Shown here one piece after another: positions 1-12,200 of a stretch of DNA of 64,000 nucleotides. Within the stretch, counting starts at the first letter, position 1; each line of letters begins with the position of its first letter. Position numbers and translations under genes: made by a program. The stretch is from Microcaldota archaeon (GTDB lineage Archaea; Micrarchaeota; Micrarchaeia; Norongarragalinales; SBBD01): the NCBI GenBank assembly GCA_016212475.1, contig JACRGC010000014.1, positions 123,033-187,032 of the forward strand, read 5' to 3'. The notes under the pieces were generated by a model. That model did not search any database and had not been told where the DNA came from. It saw only the letters and a list, made by a program, of their open reading frames with translations.

Positions 1-1
1 G

Positions 2-3000
2 GATAGGGGTTCAACACTTGTGGGCTCCGGAATAAACACCTCGTTCTTCATCACAACCGATGGGACGAATTTTGATTCGGGCACATACAATACCACGGAT
101 TCCCAAAGCAACACCTCCTACTATTTCGATTCCTCTTGCACTTACCTTCCAATGCAGCAAAAATGGGCCGGAGGAGTGCAAAACGATGCCTGCTACAAGA
201 ACAAATTATCTAGCAATTTCACAATCAATGTTTACGGCCAATTAAAGAACAATTTGCTTGTGCCAACATTCCAGCAGCAGTTCAACAAATCAAACCAAAT
301 ACTTATTCGGTTAAACGAAACCACGGATTGCCCAGCAGAAGGCGGAGTTGCCCAAACTGCAACAACAATCCGGGTAATTTCATCGAACAATTCAATTTAC
401 TCCTGCTCTTCTGTAAACGATGAAAACAGCGGGCTTTACAACTGCACTTGGGATTCGAACAGCAAGCAGCAGGGCAATTATTCCATCCAGCTAAATTCGA
501 GCAAATCTTTCTACAATTCCAACTCGACCCTCTATTCGCAGCAATTCTATCTTCGGGATGTCCCCCCAATTGCGCAAAACCTATCCGTTACTCCAACCGG
601 CGGAGGATGGAGCCGGCAATATAATTATTCATTGCAAATCAATGATGACGCTGGCGATAATGTCACATGCACGCTTTTCATATCAACCGACAACCAAACA
701 ACCTGGCAAAACAAGGGAACTTCGCAGGTAAACGGCGCTGGCAATTGCACGGTTTCAGTAAACAGCCTAACATGCGGCGAGATGGGCGTTGACAACTACT
801 ACAAATTCTACATTATCAACGGCGAACCGACCAATTCGTTCAATACATCATCAGCCTACGGGCCCAACCTGACAACTAGCAATGTCACGCTATTCCATAT
901 AGTTGGAAATGAAACTTCGGTCAACAGGAGCAATGCAGCGCAGCTTTTGCAGATGCGGATTTATGATTATGAAAACCAATCCTACCTCCCATCTTCTGTC
1001 AACATCACCTTCTGGCAAACTACCGATACAATAAATTATGATTCAGGAAACCAAACAACCACGAATTCCTCGGGAGTTGCCGGCACATACTTCAATCCAA
1101 CCTGCTCTTATAGCGCTTCCAAGCAATTGTGGGTTGCCGGAACTACGGATAGCTGCTACACGCCAACAAACTCATCCGCATTCAATGTTTCTGTAATTGG
1201 GGATATGAAAATAAATTTCCTTGCGCCGGTTTCATCGCAAAGGTTTGCAATAAATTCCAATATTACCCTAACCGCAAATATAACCGATGATTGCGCATTG
1301 CCCGTTTCATCGGCATCCGTTTTCTTCAACACCTCAAGGACAACAAATACTATCTGCTCGAATGTCTTCTACGACGGAAATGGCGGATACAATTGCACCT
1401 TCAACACATCCGCAATGCCATATGGCGCATACAATATCACAACGAATTCAACCAAGAATTTCCACAACTTCAAGATGAATTCAACATCCAGCAATTTCAT
1501 AATTGCAAGCATCCCAACCCTTACGCAATCCAATGTCACTCCGGGCCTTGGAGGGTGGGGCGAGAATTTCACTTTCTCAGTAGTTGTCGATGAGCCGGAT
1601 TCCGATACCGTAACATTAAGGCTTTGGGAAAACAAGATAGGTTCGGCGGAAACAAACCTTTATACAACATCTGTCAATGGCACGGGCGTTTTAGTAACGT
1701 TTAATTATTCCCATGGAGTTTCTTCCGCCCGCGGCAACCATACATTCAAATGGAATGCAACAAACAATGACGCGCCGGTTCAGACAAACTACACAAATTA
1801 TACGGTTGAGAAAAACGACGTTGTTCTTGAATTTGTTTCCGGGGCCAATTTCACAATCCATAGGGCGGATTCCTCATCAACCGGGCTTGCAATCCGTGCA
1901 AGGGATATCGATTCGCAAGGCGTAGTTTACCTTGGCGGAGGATTTTCAGGAAGGATTAATGTAACAACAAACAATTCATACGATGGCTCTTATTTTGACC
2001 TTTTCTCCGACCCATCCGGGTATTTCAACAAGACGGATTTTGACCCCGATTGCTCGTATGTCCCAGGATCCCAATCATGGTTTGGGACAATTTTCGAAAG
2101 CACCAATTACAAGGCGGCAAACACAACAAATTTTGCTTTCAATGTAACGGGAGATACGAATGCAACCTTGCTTTCACCCTCCGGCCAGCGCTATTATCGA
2201 GGCCAAAACATAACCCTTAGGGGGATTGTGCAAGATGAATGCAGCAACTATTTGAATTCATCAACAGTTGCATTGAGCGCAAGGATCAGCACGGGCGCAA
2301 GCGCAATCTACACTTGCAGCCCGGTAAACGATGAAGGCAGCGGCTATTTCAATTGCACAATTCCTGACGTGGATTCGGCAGACCTTGCAGTTGGGAATTA
2401 CAATGTCACAATAAATTCAACAAAAGCTTTCCACAACCAATCGCAAAAAACAAATCTCAATGCATTCACGTTGACTGCAAGGCCTGTTCTTGTAAACCCA
2501 ACAATTGATGCATCAACCGAGGATTGGGGCTATCTCTATACCTTCTCCGTAACCGCAACAGACATCGAGGGCGATAATGTTGCTGTTAATTTATGGAAGA
2601 AAGTAGGCTCTGGCCAGTATTCCCTTCTAAACCAAACAACCGGCACGTACCTTAATCCAACTTCGGTTTCGTTCAAGCACAGGTTCACATGCTCAGATAT
2701 TGGCCTTAACTATTTCAAGTTCAATGCAACGGATTTCAGCAACAACAACACAAACGAATCCGACGAATCCGCCTTTACCATCACAAAAGAGCTCGTCCAA
2801 ACCCAATTCGTTTCGGGCGCCGGATCAACAATTGATCGTGACGGAAATAGCAATGGAACATTCAAAGTCAGGATTTTTGATAATCACCTAAACACCTACG
2901 TTGGCTCTGGAATAAACGTAAGCTACTGGGTTACAACGGAAGGATCCACTCAGGATTCTGGGAATGTCATGCAAACCGATGCAAACGGTTTTGCATTCTA

Positions 3001-6000
3001 TTTCTTCAATCCTTCATGCAATTACCAAGCAGGCTCGCAAACCTGGCAAGCGGGAACTTCCGGAAATTCTTGCTATCAGGATGTTAATGACTCTGCAAGG
3101 TCCCTAACAATCCGCGGGCAAATGAGAAACAACATAATCTATCCGCCGTTCCAAACATCTATTCCGGTAGGTTCCAATTTGACAATCAGTGCAAATGCAA
3201 CCGATGAATGCTTAGTTCCAAGGGCATCTGCAACTGTAGGGATGCAGCTGATCTCCCCCTTTGGAGTATCCGAAGTTTGTTCGCCTGTAAGCAATGTTGG
3301 CGCAAGCATTTTCAATTGCACCCTAAATACCTCCAACCACCAAGGAGGCAACTGGAGCATACATGTCAATTCGACAAATACAAATTACCTAAGCAACACG
3401 ACCGTATTCACAAACTGGACCTATTTCAACAACACAAACCCAATTTTCAGCGGCCAAAACGTCACACCTACACTTGGCGGCTGGAGCGAGGTTTTCAGCT
3501 TCTCAATTGATGTTTCCGATCCACAAAATGACAATGTCACCTGCACGCTTTACACCTCAACAAACGGCGGATCAAGCAATGTTTCGAGAGGAAATACCAC
3601 AATTGTTGCAGGAGTTGGAACCTGCACTATTAATGTTACCTCTTTCACATGCGGGGACATAAGCTCAAATACCCGGTACTTCTTCAACATTTACGATGGC
3701 ACAAACAGGTTCAACACATCCGTCCTTACAAACTTCCAAGTGGAAGCAAACGACATCTCAGTTAATCATGTTGCCGGAAATAATTCGCAGGTAAACCGGT
3801 CAGGCTCAACGCTCTATCCTTACGAAATTAGGGTTTTCAATTCCGACAACAATTCCTATGTTCCTTCCGGTGTCAATGGCACTTTCTGGTTCACAACAGA
3901 TGGATCGCTTTATTCATCCAACTCGACAACAACAAATTCCTCGGGCTATTTGGCTCTTAATTTTGATGCCAACTGCAATTACTTTACAGGCAGGCAAAAC
4001 TGGACTGCAGGAATTATTGGCGATGTTTGCTACAAATCCACTAACGTAACTGTTGGGAACACTTTCCTCAATACCACAATTGTTGGTTCCTTGCTCTCAC
4101 AGGTAACTTCGCCGGTTGCATCAACTATCCTTAAGGGCCAAAACCAAACAATCACCGGCACGCTTTCAGATGATTGCGGGCTTGACATAAGCGGGGCAAC
4201 CGTTGCATTAAACCCCTACCACAACTCAACTGGAACTTCATATGCGTGCTCCCCAATCTCTTCGCCTTTCAGCGGAACATACCAATGCACTGTAAATACA
4301 ACCAACCTCCTCTACCAATGGTACAATGTTGCAATGAATTCCTCCCTGCAATACTACAACACAAATGACACTTACAATTTGCTCTCAAGCTTCTTCCTTG
4401 AAACAACCCCTGCCCTATCGAATGAAACCGTTCTCAAAACACTTGGAGGCTGGGGCGAATCTTTCCCGTTCTCAGTTGTAGTTTCGGATGATGATGCGGA
4501 TTCAGTGACAGTTAGGCTTTATGGCAAGAAGACAACGGATAGTGCATGGACCTTATACAACCAAACCTCGCTAACTTCCCCAAGCAACCAGCTTGTCAAC
4601 CTATCAATGGAAACCGGATCCTTTTCCTGCTCGGATATTGGCAATTGGAACTTCCAATTCATTGCAACGGATGGCAGGACGTATTCATACAATTCAACAA
4701 TTGGCAATTTCTCGCAGGAAGCTGATGATGTGAATGTTTCCCTTGGGTTTGGCGATGGCTCAACGGTTTTAAGGAACGGATCCACTTCCACTTTGCTATC
4801 CCTTTTGATTTTTGATACGGACAAGCAGGAAAACCCCGGCCTTGGGTGGAACGGTACGGTTTGGGTTACAACCAACACATCTGCCTATGATAACGGTTCA
4901 ACAGTTACAACAAATACAACCGGCTACCTCAATTACAATTTCGACCCATCCTGCAGCTATGTTGCAAATGCGCAGAAATGGAAAGGAGGAACAACCGCAA
5001 ATACCTGCTACAAGAACGCAAATTCGAGCAATTTCACGGTCAATTTGAATGCCCCTCTTTACCCATTTGTGAATTATCCAAACGGCGAGGGCTTCCTTAG
5101 GGGCGATAACATACCGCTCAACTCTTCCATTTCGGACGAATGCTCTTTGGTAGCGGGTGCAACGCCAACATTTAGCGTGCGAACTTCAGTTGGAGGCTCG
5201 CAATCCTGCACAAGCATTATTTCCGGAGGCGGAACATACAACTGCAGCTGGTCATCTGCAAACAAACCGCTTGGATTTTACAATGCAACATTTGACGTTT
5301 CCAAATCATTCTACCTAAGCAACACGACAACAAAGCCAAATGCATTCTTTGTTGGGACCGCGCCAACGCTTTCTGCGGATTCGGTTTCCCCAACACTTGA
5401 TGGGTGGGGCGCGCTTTACACATTTTCAGTAACCGTTACCGACCAAGATCAAAATCCAAACACAATTTCGGTTTGGAAGAGCCAAAACGGGATCAATTAT
5501 TCCCTTGTAAACAGTTCAACAATCACAACAATTGGCGGGACAAACACAACAACATTCAAGCAAAGGTTCACATGCGCAGAAATGGGGCCCAATTTCTTTT
5601 ACTTCTCAACCTCAGACCAATTCAACTATACGGCAAATACCTCCAACCGCACATTCATTACCGAATTTGATGACATTTCAATTTCCTTGGATTCGGCAAG
5701 CAATTCAACTGTTAGAAGAAACGGTTCAAATTCGGCTCTCCTAAGCGTTAGGATCTATGATTCGGATCGGCTTGTTTATACAAACGGGACCGTCGGGCAA
5801 ATATTTGTAACCAGAAACAATTCCATATACGATACAAATTACACTTGCACATCCTCCGATGGGTATTGCCAAACAACCCATGACCCGGCATGCACAACAA
5901 ATGCCAGCGTCCAATACTGGTACGTCCAATCAATGGATAGCTGCTATAGGCCAACAAATTCATCCAACACTTCCCTAACCGTAGTTGGCCAGCTCTTCAC

Positions 6001-6260
6001 AAGCATCCTGCCTGACTTTTCAAATTCAATTTCAATGCGCGATAGGAACAAGACTCTAGTTGCGCAAGTTCTGGACGAGTGCTCTTCAGTAATTTCGGAT
6101 GCAAGCGTATTTTGGTACAACGAATCCAAATTCCGGGTTGCAACCAACTATACGGCTAACTGGACCGTCCCTGCAGGCTACAAATTAGGCACAACGACTT
6201 TGCAAACAAATGCGACAAGGACATTTTATGATAACGGCACGAATTCAACGCCAACAATAA
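2..6260 (+). repeat. Tandem protein-coding repeats of about 960 bp in the giant surface gene
   Basis: A G-G-W-S/G landmark (for example PTLGGWSEVFSFS) recurs near nt 601, 1,551, 2,521, 3,478, 4,444 and 5,398, giving steps of about 950-970 bp. Between landmarks the order is the same each time. First come a segment with VNRSGS-like and TTDG-like words and a C...C pair ending in a CYK-like word. Next is a segment with a D-E/D-C residue group and a second Cys pair, and then the GGW beta-sandwich. A seventh, shortened copy starts near nt 5,680. Copies are diverged in sequence but not in layout, so this is an old internal duplication rather than a recent slippage array. Confidence 0.85.
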
Positions 6261-9200
6261 TTTATGGATGGAGCAAGCCATTGCTTTACAATCCGGCAAA
6301 CGGAACATCGGCAGTTGCAGGAGATATATTGCAGGTGATATGCGGAGTTGCCGACAACAACACAAACCTCAACATCACAAATTACCCAATTGATTTCTAC
6401 AAGGATGATGTCTTGCAGCAAACAACCAATGCAAGCTCGAATGGCACTGCGGAGTGGCTCTATGTCACCTCTTCAGAAACAGCCGGGATCCACAACATCT
6501 CATGCATAATTGCAAACAACTCCTACCTCTACTACAGCCCCGCATTTGCATTTGCAAACATCACGGTTGAAATCAGAAGGCAGCTTGTAATCGATGGGAT
6601 AGCTCCCGACCAAACCTCGATTTACAGGAACAATTCATTCTCGCCAAACCAAACCAATTTCACAATCCATGTAAAGGATGCAAATATCGGCTCTGCATCA
6701 AATGCAACTGTTAGGCTATTCAATTCAACCCATGCTTTGGTATCCTCTTGTGATACGGATACCAACGGGTATTGCAACGTGATTTTCAACCCGCAGGAAA
6801 ATGCAACTCCTTCGGTCAACACGCTTTATTTGAATGCAACAAAATCCGGCCTCCAAACATCCGAAACGAACACGACATCTATAACTGTAAAGGGGGTTTT
6901 GATAACAAACATCACATCGCCCTTAAACGGGTCATTCTATAGCAAGGCAAATTCTGTTGATTTGGCTGCAACTGTAAAGGATGAAAACAACAACCCCGTT
7001 TCGCTCCTGGTTAGCTGGACAAACGAAACCGGCCAATTCTCAACAACCACTTCGAATGCAGCCGGGTCTTCCTTTGCCCTTGTTTCCCAATCAACCGGTT
7101 ATAGGAATTTCACAGCAACTGCAACCCAGACAAATTATGATTCGGGAATCCACAGCGTATTAATTAGGATTTCAGGACTTGCCGACGTAGCAATAAATTA
7201 TCCTTCCAATGGAAGCTTGCTGACATATCCTCTTGCAGTCGCCGTAGTGTGTTCTGTATTCGACCATGACTCAAATGTTCTGATTCCAAATTACAACATT
7301 TCCCTGCAGTACAATTATTCGAATTTAAACGGATCCGCCAATCTTACAACTAACTCTACCGGATATGCAAACTATACCTTCACCCCGACCCAAAAAGGCG
7401 CAGTTAATTTCAGGTGCATAATTGAAAACGACCAATCCAAATTCTACAGTGCATTTGTAAACTTGTCCCAAGTATACGTAACCGAGCTGGATACCCGCGC
7501 GCCCACAATTTTCAACTCCGCCCTTGTCCCCAACACATCACTCGAAGCCAATTTGAATTACACGCAAATTCGTGCAAACATTTACGATGACACATCACTA
7601 GCATCCATATATGCGTCCATATTCTGGCCAAACGGAACTCTTCAAAATGTCACCATGAATTTGGTTGCAAACAACACCTACGCAATTAATTACACACCGA
7701 CAATGAATGGCACATACAATGTGACAATCATTGCAATTGACAGCCCGCCGGAGAGCAACATGAACCTCTCTTTTGCCGGATATATCGGATCGTATGGAAA
7801 GACGAACACTACCCTTGCATTATCAACGCTTCAAGTAACCGCTTCAGGCATCACCCAAACAAACGGCTATTCCTTTGTCCTAACCGGAAACCTAACCAAC
7901 ATCGGACCAATCCCTGCATACGCAACCAATTTCACAATTTTTGATGATTCGTCCTCAGAGGTAACCTATAATGACACATTCGAAAGCTGCGGCAATTTGA
8001 TGCCAAACCAAAGCTGTGTTTGGGCAGTAACAGTAAATGTAATTCCGGCAACTGCGCAAAAACTAATTCTGGTAACGATGAATGCAACATGGCGCGATGC
8101 CGACCTTGAACTTGCGCATGTTTCAAACACAACAACCGTAATAGTTTCAGCAAACCCAATTGTAGATATAATTGATTCTGCCAAGGCGATCACTTTGCAG
8201 GCAGGATTTTCAGGTGTAGCTGCAAACGTGACAACCGCAGCAACTGGCAATGAGCAGCTCCTAAACGTTCAATTAACAACAATTGGCGGGGACATAGGGA
8301 CGGTTTGCCCAAGCTGCATTATTTCCTTGAATCCATCCTTCCGAGGGCTTTTATCGGCAGGAACCAATTTCACATCCAATATAACGATTACAATCCCCTC
8401 GACACAAACTCCCGGAAGCTTCTACACATTTGTCCAGGCAAATGCCTCGGGCCTATTGGATACGGTACTAATCAACATAACAATTCCTTCGAATGGCTCT
8501 TGGATCAGAACGCCCACATCATTTGGCAACCTCACGCTTTCGCCTAATTCAACAGGCACAGTTGGCAACATCACAGTCACAAACAATGGGAACATCAAAT
8601 CAACATTCCTATTTGCAACGTCCGGAGACGCTTCTCCCTACCTGCTATTTGACGGTCAAAGTGTAAATTCCTTTGATATTGACAAGCAAATTTCAAGGAA
8701 TATTTCGGTTACCTACTCGATTTCCTCCGGAACTTCAGCTGGATTTTACGCAGGCACAATAAACATACTTTCAAGCAATGGAACGCCCTCATCGCAAACA
8801 ACACTCATCGGCCTTAACATCACGGACCTTCCACCGCAGTTCCAAAATATCTCGGCGTTCCCAGTCAATATCGAGCAAACATATGGAAATTCATCAGTTG
8901 CCGCATTGGTAACTGACAACTTTGGCGTTTCATTAGTTTGGATCAACATCACAAGGAATGGATCGACAATTACCCTGCCTGCCTCTTTCTTTGCCGGTCA
9001 GTACAATTCAACATTCAATTCGACAATTTCAGGCCTTCACCAAATAGTTGTTTGCGCAAATGACACAATTGGCCAGGTGAATTGCTCAAGCGGTGTCAAC
9101 GTAACCGTCCACAGCCTAACAAACCTATCAATATACTCGCCAACAATTACAATATCAAACGTTTCGATTTCAAGCGGCTCTTTTGCAAATGCAAACATCA

Positions 9201-12200
9201 CATTTGTGAACCTAGGTTTTGCCAGGTCCCTAAACACGACCTTCAACCTAACTCTTCCGCAAAACATTACCGCTTCACCAAACAACAGCATAATCGGAAC
9301 CATATTTGCAAATTCCAACAATTCCGTGCAAATCAATTTCTCTGCAAGCGCAGGCACACAATTTGGAACTTACTTTGCAAACCTGACCCTTAATTGGACA
9401 AACCTTAATGGATCAAGCGGATCCAATACAACTCAAATTGCAGTTGTTGTAGCAAGCAATACCATCATCGACATCAATGAATCCTCCCTCTCATCCACAG
9501 TTACCGCCGGATCATCAAGCGCAACTAGCATGACCCTCGTAGCTTCCGGATCAACTACTCTGACGGGAATCAGCTACTCTTGCATCGGCGGAACGGTTTG
9601 CTCATCATTTACGGTTTCGTTCAACCCAAGTTCGCTCTCATCAATTGCAGCTGGCTCTTCAACAATAATCAACATAACAACAATTGTCCCCGCAGGGTTT
9701 GCATCCGGAGTTTATACCGGAACAATTGCTGCAAATGCCACAAATGCCTCGGGCGATACCGTAACTCTTACGGTTACCGTCCCATCCAACCTTAGCTGGA
9801 CGCAAAGCCCATCAACTATCACAGCAGAGGTCATACAAGGAACTTCCGGCCAGCTTGGAATTGCAACCGCAACAAACATAGGAAACCAACTACTTTACCT
9901 AGCAATTGCCTCGCAAGGGAACATTTCATCGGTAGTCTCATATAACGCATCAAGCCTTCTGCTATCTTCCTTAAGTTCGGGCTCATTCCAAATCAATTAC
10001 ACCGCCCCCGCAGTTTCGGTTTTGACAAATTATGTTGGAAATGCTTCCACCCAGAATGCAACTGCAACCCCATCCCAGCAGGCAACCGCAATCAATCTGA
10101 CAATACACCCATTCTATGTAATAATAAATTCGCCAACCCAATCCGCGCCGCTTCTTGGAATCAACGCAGGCCAAATCATCACTGCAATTGTGAATGCAAC
10201 CTACGGCTCAACTGCCTTGTCTGCAAATGTTAGCTTCAACATTACGATCCAGGATTCGACAACCTCATCCCTAGTTGCAATTACTTCCCAAATTTTCAGC
10301 GCAGGCCTTTGGTATTTGAATTTCACAGCGCCAAGCCTGACAACCGGAAGAAGCTACGATCTCAATGTCACCGGCTTTGATCTGATCCGAAGAATAAACC
10401 TAACCAAAGTTGAGTCGAGGGCAATTGGCTACAATGACACGACGCCCCCATCAATTGCCTTGATTGCAAATTCTTCTGTGATTAGGAACAATGCAATCCT
10501 CCTCCGTGTCAATCTTTCGGATTCGGGAACCATTTTCCAAAATTCAACCGCAATCCTTGCAAACATCACATATCCTACGGGCGCAGTTCAAATAATCCAG
10601 TTCAACTTTTCAAGCGTTAGCGGAGATTCCTATATTTTCTCAAATAACTTTGCCAACACATCAATTGCCGGAAACCATACCGTCAGTGTCAGGGGGTGCG
10701 ACGCTTCAAATAATTGCAATTACACATCAGGAACATTCGAAGTAAAATCCGCAATCCAGTTCATGGGCAATGCAAACGATACGGACTCAATTTCCTTCTC
10801 GCCATTAAGCGTGCGGTTCAATTTGGCAACGGATAGCAACCACTCAGACATAGTCCATGATTTCACATCCAACTCATCTGGAGAGTACAACCAAACCGTT
10901 TACAACCAGACGTATTATATGAATGCAACATTTGCCTCAAGGGGGCTTTTCTTATCTGAAGTCCCAATAACAACCGATTACAAGAACCCAATTGTATTTG
11001 GAATAATTCCAACATCAAGGATTGGAACCGGCTCATTGCTTGGAGTAACTTACAACATCAACCTAACCCATACGGATTCCAACATCTCCTTCAACTATGC
11101 CGGTCAGCCATATTCCCTTGAAACCAACCTTGGCATCTATTCCTGCTCATCTTATCTGCAATTCACAGGCTGCCTAGCAAATTGGACAAGAATCACCTCC
11201 ACGCGGGATAGTTCAAGAAGCACAATTTCAGCAAATGTAGCAAATGCCTCGATGGCCTTCGCACTTGCCGAATATGTTTGCGGCAATGGAATTTGCGAAA
11301 GTTCAACTGGAGAAAGCAACGCCGTTTGCAGCCTTGATTGCATCGGCCTAAACGCCACTCCAACCCCAACGGCAGTTCCATCAACTGGCGGCGGAGCTGG
11401 AGCCGGTACAGGTTCTGGAGGCGCAGGAGCCGGAGGCGGAGCTGGCGCAGGAACAGGCACACCAACAGCATTTGCAACAATTGGCGGCGGCGGAACTATT
11501 GTCAATGGGACTGGAGGGGGAGCAGGAGAGCGCATAGGGCCTCCTGAAGTTAGATCCAATGCAATCGATCTTACAATGAAGCCAGGAGATAAGCGCACGC
11601 AAATAATTGATCTGATCAACAATGTTGACAATGATTTGCTAGCTAGCTTCCTAATCGAAGGGGACGCAGCAGCATTCCTAACAATTGAGCGGCCAACGCT
11701 TACTGTCAAGGCAAGAACTTCCGAATCCATTAGATTAGCAATTGCAGTTCCGGATACGACATTCCCGGGAGTTTACACCGCAGATGTAATTGTCAAGCTT
11801 GGAAACGTTGTCAAGATTACGCCAGTAACCCTTAGGATTGAAAAATCAAGGAACCCGCTTCTTGATGTAAAAGTAGCTGTGCTTTCAAAAGTTTTGCGGC
11901 CAGGGGATAGCTTGCGCGCAGAAGTCACATTGATAAACCGGGGAGAAGCCGAAACCGCAACGGATGTCAATTTGCAATACGCCCTCAAAACACTCAACGA
12001 TGACAAGACAATCTATTCCGCTTCTGAAACCGTTCAAATTTCAGATTTGGTCACAAGAAACCCAACTGCGCCAATCCCTGCAAACACGGAAGCTGGGATT
12101 TACATCTTCCAAGTGACTGCAACTTACCTGGAAGGAAGGAAGGTTTCGCAAGGATCCGATTCAGTTGAAGTCACCGGCACATCCGTTACTGGTTTGGTGG

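Noticed and set aside
11152..11730. Pro/Ala-rich open frame of about 190 codons on the minus strand inside the giant gene
   Set aside because: It is the antisense image of the Gly/Ala-rich linker; codon pattern and family signal are on the plus strand.
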